Positions 54,014 to 62,943 of a stretch of 64,000 nucleotides of DNA are shown here, piece by piece. The notes beneath the pieces are model-generated. The model saw nothing but the letters and a program-made list of their open reading frames with translations, did no database searches and was not told the origin of the DNA. Made by a program: the position numbers and the translations under genes. The DNA is from Acrocarpospora corrugata. GTDB lineage: Bacteria > Actinomycetota > Actinomycetes > Streptosporangiales > Streptosporangiaceae. Positions within the stretch are counted from its first letter, which is position 1, and each line of letters opens with the position of its first letter. The DNA lies in the NCBI RefSeq assembly GCF_009687845.1, contig NZ_BLAD01000050.1, forward strand, positions 1 to 64,000, given 5' to 3'.

Positions 54014-55180
54014 ATGAGTGCCGTAAAGACCTCAACATCAACAACGTCAACGATCACCGCCGGGCGCGCCGGACGCGCGCTCCGCGTCGCGATGATCGGC
54101 CAGCGCGGCCTGCCCGCCACCTACGGCGGGATCGAACACCACGTGGCCCAGATCGGCCGGCGACTGGCCGCCCGCGGCCACGAGATCACCGTGTTCTGCC
54201 GCACCAATTACACCGACGAGCGCCACGACCGCCTCGACGGCATGCGCCTGCGCCATCTGCCCACCCTGGGCACCAAGCACCTGGACGCCCTGACCCACAG
54301 CCTCACGTCCACCATGACCGCCGCGGGACGCCACGACATCGTGCACTACCACGCCCTCGGCCCCGGCCTGTTCGCGCCGGTTCCGCGCTACCTGACCAGG
54401 TCCCGGGTCGTGCAGACGATCCACGGCTGGGACGATCTCCGGGCGAAGTGGGGCGGGCTCGCGCAGCGGGTGCTGCGCGCCGGTCGGTGGGTCAGCCAGC
54501 GGGTGCCGAACGCCGTGATCGGCGTCTCCCGCGAGATCAGCGACGCGTACGGCGAGTCGGCCACCTACATCGCCAACGGCGTCGAGCGCCCGCCCGACGG
54601 TCTCAGCCCGGAACCCGTGCTGGCCCGCGGCCTGCGGCCTGGCGGCTACGTCCTGTTCGTCGGCCGGTTGGTTCCGGAGAAGGCCGTCGACCTGCTGCTC
54701 CGCACGTTCAGCCGGCTGCCGGGCGATGTTCAGCTGGCCGTCGCCGGCGGTTCCGCCTACACCGACGACTACGTCACCGGCCTGCGCGAGCTGGCCGCCC
54801 GCGACCCGCGCATCCACCTGCTCGGCTACGTGTACGGCGACGACCTGGCCGCGCTCTACCAGCACGCCGGGGCCTACGTGCAGCCTTCGCACCTGGAGGG
54901 CCTGCCGCTGGCGCTGCTGGAGGCCGCTTCGCACGGTCTCCCCCTGATCGCCAGCGGCCTGGGCTGCCACCGCGAGATCATCGCGGCCGAGGGCCCCGGC
55001 GGCCGGATCTTCCGCCCCGGCGACCCGGCCGGGCTGCTGGCGGCGCTCACGCACGTGCTGGCCGACCAGGAAAAAGAGCGCGCCGCAGCGCTGGTCCGCC
55101 GGGACGACATCCTGCGGCGCTACTCCTGGGATCGGGCCACCGACCTGACCGAGGAGCTCTACCTACGGCTGGCCCGCTGA
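54014..55180 (+). CDS. Glycosyltransferase family 4 with DUF1972-like N-terminus
   Basis: 388 residues from the ATG at 54014 (AGGGGCG). N-terminal VAMIGQRGLPATYGGIEHHV is the DUF1972/rhamnosyltransferase-type start; then RVVQTIHGWDDLRAKWG, YVLFVGRLVPEKAVDLLL and the EX7E motif PSHLEGLPLALLEAASHG. Cytoplasmic sugar transferase of the polysaccharide pathway. Divergent from the Ig-like gene, convergent with the small membrane gene at 55163-55339 (18-bp overlap). Confidence 0.92.
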   Translation: MSAVKTSTSTTSTITAGRAGRALRVAMIGQRGLPATYGGIEHHVAQIGRRLAARGHEITVFCRTNYTDERHDRLDGMRLRHLPTLGTKHLDALTHSLTSTMTAAGRHDIVHYHALGPGLFAPVPRYLTRSRVVQTIHGWDDLRAKWGGLAQRVLRAGRWVSQRVPNAVIGVSREISDAYGESATYIANGVERPPDGLSPEPVLARGLRPGGYVLFVGRLVPEKAVDLLLRTFSRLPGDVQLAVAGGSAYTDDYVTGLRELAARDPRIHLLGYVYGDDLAALYQHAGAYVQPSHLEGLPLALLEAASHGLPLIASGLGCHREIIAAEGPGGRIFRPGDPAGLLAALTHVLADQEKERAAALVRRDDILRRYSWDRATDLTEELYLRLAR

Positions 55181-55339
55181 CGGTTCCATGGTCACGTCGT
55201 CGAGGCCGAGCAGCGCGTCGGCCAGCGGGAAAACGACATACCAGAGGATGCCCACGGCGGCCAGGAGCAGCAGGACCGCGCAGGCGGCCCGCGTGAACCG
55301 GCCGCCGGGCAGTTTGGCCCAGATCCAGGGATAGATCAC
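55163..55339 (-). CDS. Small membrane protein coupled to class E sortase
   Basis: 58 residues starting at GTG 55339, which overlaps the sortase stop (GTGA), and ending at TAG 55163. It begins IYPWIWAKLPGGRFTRAAC, followed by one hydrophobic helix (AVLLLLAAVGILWYVVFPLA) and a short acidic tail GLDDVTMEPS. I recall similar 55-70 residue proteins next to class E sortases in other actinomycetes, which supports it being real. Role unknown; perhaps a sortase partner. Confidence 0.75.
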   Translation of the reverse strand: MIYPWIWAKLPGGRFTRAACAVLLLLAAVGILWYVVFPLADALLGLDDVTMEPSAGQP

Positions 55340-56031
55340 TTCTTCGCCCCCAGTTCGGGTGGCCGCCCGTCCGACTTCGCCTGCGACCGGGCGAGTTCGG
55401 CGAAGACCACCAGGCGCTGCCAGTTCTGCAGCTTCGGGTTACATGTGGTCAGGGTGAGCATCGCCCGCTCCGGAGGCACGCCGGGCTGGTTCGGGGTGGG
55501 GGCCACGACCTCGACCGCGGTCGGCAGCACCTCCCGGTGCTCGGTCACCCGGTACACGAACCAGGCGTTTCTGGTCTCCGCGACGATCACGTCCCCGGCC
55601 TTGAGCCGGTCCAGGTCCCAGAAGACCGACATGATGCGGTGCCCGGCCACGGCCATGTTGCCGATCTCGCCCGGCCGGGCCGTCTTCGGGTAGTGGCCGG
55701 GACCTTTGCTCAGGTCGGCCGAGGTCACCCCTTCGACGACGGCCCACTTCCTATCCAGTTTCGGGATGTGCAGGCGGGCCAGCGGCTGCCCGGGAACCGG
55801 GGCGGCCGGCTCGCCCGCGGCCGCCCACGCGTGGTCCAGGCGTTCCTCGACCAGGCGCTGCTCCGCCTCGATCTGCCACGCCTTGCCGTAGACCGCGTAC
55901 AGGGCGAAGAGCAGGGCGATCACGCCGAGCGTGACCATCAGCTCGCCGGCCCCCCTGGCGAGCCGCCTGGACGGCGGCTCCCAGAGGTCGTCCTCCTGCT
56001 GGTACGGCAAGGCCGTCTGGCCGGTGATCAC
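55336..56031 (-). CDS. Class E sortase
   Basis: 231 residues. N-terminal cytoplasmic part and one membrane helix (about 31-48). Sortase barrel with His131 in NMAVAGHRIM, Cys197 in MLTLTTCNPKLQ and Arg206 in WQRLVVFAEL: a complete triad. It would cut LPxTG/LAxTG signals and attach the protein to peptidoglycan. Two bases after the LPKTG protein gene, its obvious substrate. Confidence 0.93.
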   Translation of the reverse strand: MITGQTALPYQQEDDLWEPPSRRLARGAGELMVTLGVIALLFALYAVYGKAWQIEAEQRLVEERLDHAWAAAGEPAAPVPGQPLARLHIPKLDRKWAVVEGVTSADLSKGPGHYPKTARPGEIGNMAVAGHRIMSVFWDLDRLKAGDVIVAETRNAWFVYRVTEHREVLPTAVEVVAPTPNQPGVPPERAMLTLTTCNPKLQNWQRLVVFAELARSQAKSDGRPPELGAKK

Positions 56032-56033
56032 GG

Positions 56034-57389
56034 TCAGAGCTCGCCCGTGGCGTACCCGGCGTAGCCGCCTCGCCTGGACACCCGCAGGGTGAACACGCCG
56101 AACAGGACCAGGATGGCGCCCAGCAGGGTCAGCGGGGCGACGAACCCGTCACCGGTCTTGGGCAGCTCCTCGTCGTCGCCGGCGGCCACCGGGGCGGTGA
56201 CCGTCTCCGTCGAGGTGTGCGTGGACCTGCTCGGGGTGGGGGTGGCCGACGGGGTCGGGGTGCCGGTCGAGGTATTGGACTGGGAGGGGGAAGGCGAGTT
56301 CGAGCGCGACGGAGACGGCGAGACACAGGGCGAGGCGCTGGGCGACGGGCTGGCGCTCGCGGACGGGCTCGCACTGGCCGAGGCACTAACTGAAGCGCTC
56401 GCACTGGCTGAAGCACTCGCCGACGCGCTCGCGCTGGCGGACGCGCTGGCCGAAGCACTGGCGGAGGCGCTGGCCGAAGCACTGGCGGAGGCGCTGGCCG
56501 AAGCGCTCGCGCTGGCGGACGCGCTCGCCGACGGTGTGACGCAGGCGCGTGGCGACGGAGTGGCCGACGCGCTCGCGGACGCGCTGGCGGAGGCGCTCGC
56601 CGAAGCGCTGGCGGACGGCGACGGGGTGCTCGACTCGGTGAGCAGCAGTTCGGCGTTGGGCTGTACGACCTGGCTCAGCGTGAGCAGGACCGAGACGGAC
56701 GCGTCCGAGGTGAGCGACCGAGCGGTCGCCGGGGGGCTCGCCGAGGGGCTGCCGTCCGGAGTCGGTGTGACCTCCGGGGTGATGGTCGGCGTGCTGGCCG
56801 GGGTGGACTTCGCGCTCGGGGACGGGCTGGCCGCCGTGGCCGTGCCCAGCCAGCTCACGGTCGCCTCGCCGACGTTCGGATCGCCCACGTCCAGCCGGAT
56901 CAGATCGGCGACGGCCGGTGGGCTGGTGAGCAGCGAAGGGGACGGGCTGGTGGTGGGATGCCCGGGGGTCGGGCTGGGCGACGGGCTGGGTTCCGTGGTC
57001 ACCCGATCGGCGCGGACCACGGCGTCCCGGCCGTCGATCCGCAGATGCGGCTCCTTGACCACCACCGTCTTGGCCCCGACGACGAACCGCACGGACCCCA
57101 GGTAGTCCACCTCGGCGTCGCCCGTGGCCGGATCGAACGCCCCGCCCGACGCGTGGAACCGGACCCTGCCCTCCGGCGTCAGTTCCGCGCCGCCGTCGAC
57201 GAACACCTGCCCGGTGTCTCCGTCCACGATGGCCGCCAAGCCGATCGTCAGCGTTCCCGCCGTCACGTCCCTGGCGGTCGACGCATTCGGCGGGGTCGCC
57301 GCCAGCGCGCCCACGGCAAGCGCCGCTCCGAGCCAGATCTGGGCGATTCCCAGGGTCGCCAAACGTTTATGCCGCACCCGAACCATCAA
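56034..57389 (-). CDS. LPKTG-anchored surface protein with HtaA-like domain and long Ser-Ala repeat
   Basis: 451 residues. Signal peptide (about 1-35). Residues about 40-140 resemble an HtaA haem-associated domain (GRVRFHASGGAFDPATGDAE, VDYLGSVRFVVG), although the Tyr ligand region seems changed. A Ser/Pro/Thr-rich stalk follows, then more than 100 residues of mostly Ser-Ala dipeptides (about 260-380), encoded by imperfect 6-bp repeats. Sorting signal EELPKTGDG, hydrophobic helix and RVSRRGG tail. Likely substrate of the adjacent class E sortase. Confidence 0.85.
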   Translation of the reverse strand: MMVRVRHKRLATLGIAQIWLGAALAVGALAATPPNASTARDVTAGTLTIGLAAIVDGDTGQVFVDGGAELTPEGRVRFHASGGAFDPATGDAEVDYLGSVRFVVGAKTVVVKEPHLRIDGRDAVVRADRVTTEPSPSPSPTPGHPTTSPSPSLLTSPPAVADLIRLDVGDPNVGEATVSWLGTATAASPSPSAKSTPASTPTITPEVTPTPDGSPSASPPATARSLTSDASVSVLLTLSQVVQPNAELLLTESSTPSPSASASASASASASASASATPSPRACVTPSASASASASASASASASASASASASASASASASASASASASASASASVSASASASPSASASPSPSASPCVSPSPSRSNSPSPSQSNTSTGTPTPSATPTPSRSTHTSTETVTAPVAAGDDEELPKTGDGFVAPLTLLGAILVLFGVFTLRVSRRGGYAGYATGEL

Positions 57390-57426
57390 TGACCACCCAC
57401 AAGAAAGACTGAATTAATTAGCAAGG

Positions 57427-58239
57427 TTAAGTAGATGTCACGGAGGTTAGTGTGGCGTACACAATCAAATTGTCGGTGTAACTGTGCGTTTTCTTGTTGT
57501 ACACCCCGCCACAGGTGATGAGCCGGAGCGCGGGCTGGGTTGTGTTGCCGTACACCCGCTCGCTCGGAAACGCCGTTTTGGCGACCTGTTCGACGCCGTC
57601 CACGGTGAAGGTGACCACCGAACCGTCCGCCCGGCCGATCTTGATGAGCTGTCCGCGCGAGAGTTCGCGTAGCCGCTGGAACACCGCGGCTCCGGTCCGG
57701 GTGTTGACGTGGCCGACGATGACGGCCGGCCCCACCTCCCCCGGAGTCGGGCTGTACTTGAACCATCCGGCCAGATTGCGGGCCGACAGCGGCGGCACCT
57801 CGATCTCCCGCCGTTCGGTCACCCCGACCTCCCGCACCGGCGCGTCCACCCGGATTCCCGGGATGACCAGCCTGGACGGAGCGGCCTTCCCGACCGGCGC
57901 GGCGGGCTGTCCCGCCGGGGCCGGGGGCGGCGCGTCGGAGATGGCCGCGGTGAGCACGGCCCCGGGGCCGCCGGGGCCCACCTCGTTCGGGAAGCTCAGC
58001 ACGCCCGCGGGTCCCGGCGGGTTCACCACGCCCAGTGACTCCCGGACCGCCGACTCGCTGGGAGCCGTCGCCACCAGGACGACGCCGATCAGCGCGGTGA
58101 CGACCGCGGCCGCCGTCCCGGCCACCAGGACCAGCCGTACGGGGCCCATCAGGCCCGCGTCCGGTTCGGCGACGCTTCCCCGAAGCCGGGCCAACCAGCC
58201 GGTGGGCCGCCGCTCAGGGTGTTCTTCGATCGTGTTCAC
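57427..58239 (-). CDS. Class F sortase
   Basis: 270 residues from GTG 58239 (GGAGG), overlapping the upstream stop (GTGA). One membrane helix (about 34-58), Pro-rich linker, then the sortase barrel: PSRLVIPGIRVDAPV, VIVGHVNTRTG (His177) and RLITCGGVYNK (Cys243). I cannot place the arginine with certainty. Class F enzymes are typical of actinobacteria and their targets are poorly known; the coupled secreted protein is the natural candidate. Confidence 0.9.
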   Translation of the reverse strand: MNTIEEHPERRPTGWLARLRGSVAEPDAGLMGPVRLVLVAGTAAAVVTALIGVVLVATAPSESAVRESLGVVNPPGPAGVLSFPNEVGPGGPGAVLTAAISDAPPPAPAGQPAAPVGKAAPSRLVIPGIRVDAPVREVGVTERREIEVPPLSARNLAGWFKYSPTPGEVGPAVIVGHVNTRTGAAVFQRLRELSRGQLIKIGRADGSVVTFTVDGVEQVAKTAFPSERVYGNTTQPALRLITCGGVYNKKTHSYTDNLIVYATLTSVTST

Positions 58240-59093
58240 GCCCGCCTCCAGATACGTCGGCCGATGAGTGCCGCACCTGCGCCGCCACAAACGATCAAGA
58301 ACATGCCGAGCAGCCCGCGCGCCCCTGACGCCGTCTCGACGCCGGTCGCGGCCCCGCCGAGCGGGGTGAGCACCACCTGCGGCACGGCCGAGGGCGACGG
58401 CGAGGCCGTCACGGAGATGGTCACCGTGGGCCTCGGCGACGGGCTCGGGCTGGCCGACGGCGACCCGCTCGGGGTGGCGCTGGGAGTGGCGCTCGCGCTC
58501 GGCGTGGGTGTCGCGGACGGGCTCGCCGACGGGGACGGGCTCGCGGCGGCGGCGACCAGCAGCCGGGTTCCCTCGGTCAGGTCGGTGACGCAGGTGGTCC
58601 GGCCCGCTCCGGGCACCTCAAGCTGGAAGTCGCCCGGCATGACCGTCACTTCCGCGCCGGCCGGGAGGTCGGTGGGGATGGTCATATATCCGGTCATGGG
58701 GGGCACCGTGATGGGTTGGCCCGGGTCCACTGACGTGGTCAGGGACGATCGGCCGGTCATCGGGGCTAGTTCGCCCTGGATGGCGCCGTTCAGGCGGAGC
58801 CTGCCGTACGAGCCGATCTCGGTGCCCGGTGCCGCGGTCTTGTCGCCCAGGTTGGCCAGGCCGTCGCCCACCGACCACACCACCGTGACCGTAGCGCCGG
58901 GTAACGCGGATTTGGGCAGCTCAAGGGTGACATCGAGTTCAGCGTTCTTGCCGCCGCACGCGTAGGGCACGTTGACTATCCGGGTCTCGGCCAGCGCGAC
59001 ATCCTGGCGGCAGAACACTCCGACCACCATCACCAGGACTACGCCGACGCCGGACCAGGCCGACAGCTTGGGCACGGTTGCACGGCCTTTCAC
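58236..59093 (-). CDS. Secreted protein partner of class F sortase
   Basis: 285 residues. Signal peptide, then a beta-rich domain (about 38-175) with two cysteines (VPYACGGKNAELDVTLELP and GRTTCVTDLTEG) that could form a disulfide. It is somewhat like DUF6801 secreted domains, low certainty. A Pro/Ser/Ala/Thr linker follows, then a C-terminal segment TGVETASGARG, a hydrophobic helix and an RRIWRRA tail, which resembles a non-canonical sorting signal. Coupled to the class F sortase by a GTGA overlap. Confidence 0.72.
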   Translation of the reverse strand: MKGRATVPKLSAWSGVGVVLVMVVGVFCRQDVALAETRIVNVPYACGGKNAELDVTLELPKSALPGATVTVVWSVGDGLANLGDKTAAPGTEIGSYGRLRLNGAIQGELAPMTGRSSLTTSVDPGQPITVPPMTGYMTIPTDLPAGAEVTVMPGDFQLEVPGAGRTTCVTDLTEGTRLLVAAAASPSPSASPSATPTPSASATPSATPSGSPSASPSPSPRPTVTISVTASPSPSAVPQVVLTPLGGAATGVETASGARGLLGMFLIVCGGAGAALIGRRIWRRA

Positions 59094-59376
59094 GAAGATC
59101 CCCGCCGGAGGGTTGGGCGAGGCAGCAGCGAAAGGCTGACGACCTTGGGTTACGCGTTAGAGGTTTCCTGGCGAAATATCGGTGTGGCGCGTGTGAAAGT
59201 GGAGCCTTGGCGGTGAATCCTCACGACATCCAGATGTACCGCATATGACGGCGGACCAAAATCCCCGCAATATCGGTATATAACGGACATTCTGGAACGT
59301 TCTCGCCTACGGTTTTCGGCCGGGCGGGGTGCCCTGTACGACGAGCCCTGTTGGACGCTCGATGGCGATCGCGCGT
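59094..59376. other. Gene-free region upstream of class F sortase operon
   Basis: About 280 bp without a gene. It should contain the promoter of the 58236-59093 gene. CCTGGCGAAATATCGGTGT (59167-59185) and CCGCAATATCGGTATAT (59265-59281) resemble the CCTGGCAATATCG motif upstream of the PstS-like gene, but on the opposite strand relative to the gene they precede. Confidence 0.4.
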
Positions 59377-59402
59377 CCGGCCCCCGGGATCCCGGGGGCC
59401 GG
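59377..59402 (-). terminator. Strong palindromic hairpin
   Basis: A 26-bp perfect palindrome: CCGGCCCCCGG, GATC centre, CCGGGGGCCGG. It lies 13 bp after the stop of the 899-residue gene on the minus strand. There is no T-run, so termination is by structure; it may also serve as a boundary. Confidence 0.65.
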
Positions 59403-59415
59403 CGAGAATCGCGCG

Positions 59416-62115
59416 TTACTGCTTCGTCTTCCTGTTGCGCAGTTTCTTCGTGGGTTTCTTGGAAGAGCCGAGCGTCGGCGCCGGTGTGCTCAGCGGTCGG
59501 TGATCGGGTGTCGTCTCCGGGGTCTTGGCGGCAGGTTTCACGGGCGCCTTCACCGGCGGCTTCGTGAGCGTGCTGAGGGGCTTGAACCCGGACTGGACGA
59601 GTGATCGCGGGGGCGACTTGGGGCTGGACTGGACGAGTGACCGCGGGGACGACTTGAGACTGGAGACGGGCGTCTCCTTCCTGGGCGGCCCGTCCTCGTC
59701 CCGCGGGTCGGGCCGCCGGTTGGGCGTGGGGTCCTGCGAGGCCCGCTGTTCCTGCTCGGTCAGGGCCACCCCTTCGTCGAGGTAGTTCTGGTAGTTCTCA
59801 TCGTCGAGGTCGGGCTCGCGGTCGAGCTCCAGCACCGGGAACACCGGTGAGGACGGCACGGGCGTGGACGGCTCCTGGCTGGACGCGTAGCCGGTGTCGT
59901 CGCTTCCCTTCAGCCCCTGCGCGCCGAAGAACGCGCTGGCCAGCGCGGGCCAGCGGCTCCTGTCGCTGAGCGCCTCCCGCACTGTCGACGGAGCGGCGCC
60001 GGAGCCGTACAGCCGCTCCAGCGTCGGACCGTCTTCGAGCAGCTTCGACGGCGGCCACGGATAGGTGTTCATGTGCGTGGCCAGCAGCCGATTGAAGACG
60101 CCCGGGTGGACGTCCTGCAACATCACCCAGCACTTGAGACAGCACAGCTTGCCGACGCCCAGCTTCGCGCCCGGATTCTGGAGGCCGATGATCAGCGCCA
60201 CCATCTCCGCGTGGACCTCCTGCTCCTTGCCGTTCCCGGCCAGCGGCAGCGGACCGTTGTACGGGACGACCCGGATCCGGCCATGCTCAGCCTCCAGCGT
60301 CCGGAGGAAGGCGATGGCCTTGCGCATCCGGACCTCCAGCCGCGCCACCGACCGCTTGGTCAGCCGCTGCCGTCCGCCGCGGCCGGAGCTCAGGTCGGCC
60401 AGCACGGCCTTGATCCGCCGCTCGCCCTCGGCGCCCACCGCACGCGAGGCGTGCAGCAAGCTCTCCAGGTCCGCGCCCATGAGATCGTCGGGACGGTTGG
60501 CGGTGATTCCGATCTCGCGCCCGTTGTGGATGACGGCGACGCACACCCGATTGCCGTTGAACGACGTGATCACGTCGGCCAGCCGGTCGAGCGAGCGGTC
60601 GTAGGCGAGGTCCGGGTCCTCGCCGAGTTCCTTCAGCCAGGCCGCGTGCGACTTGTGCTTCGCCAGCAGTTCCTCCTGACGTGTGGTCAGGCTCTTCTGC
60701 AGCCACCCTTGGGCGCTGTCCCGCGTCGTGCTCCACTTGCCGTATTTCATCGAGGCCAGTTCCACGGCCACCCCGTCCGGGATCCGCTGGCCGCGCCGGA
60801 GCGTCGCGAGTTTCTGCCGGAAGGTCGCGTCCAGGTTCCACCGCTTCAGGTGCGTCGCCAGCTTGTCCACCTGCCGGCTCACCGCCGGATTGCGGGCGCC
60901 GAGCCAGCAGAGCTCGGCGAGCACGCCGTCGGGGTCCCGCGCGGACACGTTCAGGGCCGTGCCGATGACCCGCCAGACCAGGGGGGAATTCTCGACCTGG
61001 TTCGCGAGGACGGCGACGTCGCCGGGCACGACCCTGCGGGCCTGCGCCAGCCAGTACTGCGCCAGCGGGTCGTCGGGATTGCTCAGCAGGTGCGCCGTCA
61101 GGTCCTCGTTGTCGTTGACGAACCCGATGAGGTCCGCGAGATCCCGGAACGGCTCCAGATCCCGGAGCTTCTGGTAGCCGACCGGCAGGATCGGCGACGG
61201 CCTGACGCCGGGACTGAGCAGCAGCCCCAGGTCGTCCTCGTCGTCGAGCAGCATTCCCGACTCGGGACGTCTGGGTTCGTCGTCGTCGACCAGGTTGAGC
61301 GTCTTCGTCGCGGGGAGTTTCGCCTTCGCGGGAGGTTCGTCGTCGTCGACCAGGTTGATCGTCGTGATGGGGCGCGGAATCGTCGTGATGGTACGCCGAT
61401 CTTTGACGCGCAGGCTCGTCGTGATCGTGGGCTTCGGCGCGCCGAACAGATCGTCGTCCCCGCGAACCAGGGAGGAACGTCTGGTCAGGGGTGGTGATTC
61501 GGGGATTACGAGGCCGCTGAACAGAGGTTTCGGCGGATCCTCCTCATCAGAGTCGACTATGACGATCGACTTCTTCGACGGAGAGACGATGCGCGGAACC
61601 TGACGCGTCGTGGAAAGGCTGCCGGCCTGGCCGAAACCTCCGGATCCCACCGTTGACGTCACCTGACGCGGATCCACCAGCCTCACTCGTTTCGCCCCCG
61701 AACGATCTCCGGTGTCCTTCAGGGACAGGGTTCGCCGGTCAGGTGACAACCTGCGCTTGAGCTTCGGCAACGGCTCGTCGAAGTCCTCGATCTCGTCGTC
61801 GATGACGCCCACGACGGGCTTCGGGGGGTCGTCGAACTCCTCGATCTCGTCGACCACCCTGGACTTCACCGGCCGGGGGGAGTCGTCAAAGTCCTCGATG
61901 TCCTCGATGTCGTCCGCGACGGGCTTCGGGGGGTCATCGAACTCCTCGATGTCGTCGAAGTCGAAGTCGGTCCGCTCGACCTTGCGGAACAGCGGCCGCT
62001 TCTCCACCTTCTTCGGCTTGGCCTTGGGGGCCCCCGATTTGCGCCGCGTGGACCGGGTCGGCTGGTTGGACGGCGGCAACTTGTATCGGGACGGATCGCC
62101 GTACGGAAATGACAT
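59416..62115 (-). CDS. Large protein with acidic repeats and deaminase-like zinc domain
   Basis: 899 residues from the ATG at 62115 (AGGGGG upstream). No signal peptide or membrane helix. Residues about 50-115 hold four copies of an acidic motif like EEFDDPPKPV; further disordered charged sequence with NLVDDDEPP repeats runs to about 290. A helical region occupies about 310-520. At about 540-690 lies a domain with QEVHAEMVALIIGLQ (His635, Glu637) and GKLCCLKCWVMLQDVH (Cys659, Cys662): the HAE/CxxC zinc site of the cytidine-deaminase superfamily, of the OTT_1508-like kind as I recall. The tail is basic and Ser/Pro/Lys-rich. Substrate unknown; nucleotide or nucleic-acid deamination is possible. 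Monocistronic. Confidence 0.75.
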   Translation of the reverse strand: MSFPYGDPSRYKLPPSNQPTRSTRRKSGAPKAKPKKVEKRPLFRKVERTDFDFDDIEEFDDPPKPVADDIEDIEDFDDSPRPVKSRVVDEIEEFDDPPKPVVGVIDDEIEDFDEPLPKLKRRLSPDRRTLSLKDTGDRSGAKRVRLVDPRQVTSTVGSGGFGQAGSLSTTRQVPRIVSPSKKSIVIVDSDEEDPPKPLFSGLVIPESPPLTRRSSLVRGDDDLFGAPKPTITTSLRVKDRRTITTIPRPITTINLVDDDEPPAKAKLPATKTLNLVDDDEPRRPESGMLLDDEDDLGLLLSPGVRPSPILPVGYQKLRDLEPFRDLADLIGFVNDNEDLTAHLLSNPDDPLAQYWLAQARRVVPGDVAVLANQVENSPLVWRVIGTALNVSARDPDGVLAELCWLGARNPAVSRQVDKLATHLKRWNLDATFRQKLATLRRGQRIPDGVAVELASMKYGKWSTTRDSAQGWLQKSLTTRQEELLAKHKSHAAWLKELGEDPDLAYDRSLDRLADVITSFNGNRVCVAVIHNGREIGITANRPDDLMGADLESLLHASRAVGAEGERRIKAVLADLSSGRGGRQRLTKRSVARLEVRMRKAIAFLRTLEAEHGRIRVVPYNGPLPLAGNGKEQEVHAEMVALIIGLQNPGAKLGVGKLCCLKCWVMLQDVHPGVFNRLLATHMNTYPWPPSKLLEDGPTLERLYGSGAAPSTVREALSDRSRWPALASAFFGAQGLKGSDDTGYASSQEPSTPVPSSPVFPVLELDREPDLDDENYQNYLDEGVALTEQEQRASQDPTPNRRPDPRDEDGPPRKETPVSSLKSSPRSLVQSSPKSPPRSLVQSGFKPLSTLTKPPVKAPVKPAAKTPETTPDHRPLSTPAPTLGSSKKPTKKLRNRKTKQ

Positions 62116-62209
62116 AAGTGAACCCCCTGTCGTTCTCCCCCGAGCTCACCCCATGTTGGCCATACTCGCCGAGCGCGAAACCTACTGGGAGGGTGACAGT
62201 TCGATCACG

Positions 62210-62792
62210 TCAGGCCAGGTAGCGCAGCCACAGATACGGCGTGACCAGGGCCACCGTGACGAAGGTGACGATCAGGCCGTATTTGGTGAATTCCCAGAAG
62301 CTGATCGGGTGCCGGCTTCGGGCGGCGATGCCCAGCACGACCACGTTGGCCGCCGCGCCGACCGCGGTGGCGTTGCCGCCCAGGTCGGCGCCGAAGGCCA
62401 GCGCCCACCACAGCACCTGCGCGTGCTCGCCGCCCCCGTTGGCCTGCACGAGATCGGCCACGATGGGGCTCATCGTCGCCACATACGGGATGTTGTCCAC
62501 CACTGATGTTCGGCGGATCACCGACCAGCGTCGCCGTCCCGCCGATGTTGGAGGCCATCGCCTCCGCGATCAGGTACGGCACCACCGGCAGCGCCAGCCG
62601 CTCACACACCAGAAACGTCACCGGCGCGACCAGCAGCACCGTCATCACGTTGTCCAGCATCCCCGACGCGACCGCCGTGATCACCACCAGCAACGCCATC
62701 AGCCGGTACGGCCGCCCGCGCGCCCGCTTCGCCGCCCAGATCGCCAGATACTCAAACACTCCGGTGCGTTTGAGCACACTGACGATGACCAT
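62210..62792 (-). pseudogene. Internally deleted ArsB/NhaD-type ion transporter
   Basis: Reading from 62792: [40 protein letters not shown] and [15 protein letters not shown] match the middle of an ArsB/SLC13-like permease (about 430 residues). Near 62503 the sequence jumps, in another frame, to [19 protein letters not shown] and ends [18 protein letters not shown]. The segment normally between (over 100 residues) is missing, and the N-terminal helices are absent too. A relic with two deletions; non-functional. Confidence 0.8.
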
Positions 62793-62943
62793 CCGGTCAT
62801 GCGCGAAAGGACGGCGTTTTCCCGGCCGATGGTCGGCATGGTCCTCCTCGTCCCCTCGACCGGCCGGGTGCCGAATCGATACGGCGATATGTACCATCAC
62901 CGGGCTCAGCCCGTCAAAGCCTTGTATGAATCGTTTCGGCAAC

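Noticed and set aside
59416-62115. Classic polymorphic toxin with C-terminal toxin and downstream immunity gene
   Set aside because: The deaminase-like domain is internal, not at the C-terminus; no secretion signal and no small immunity-like gene lies next to it.
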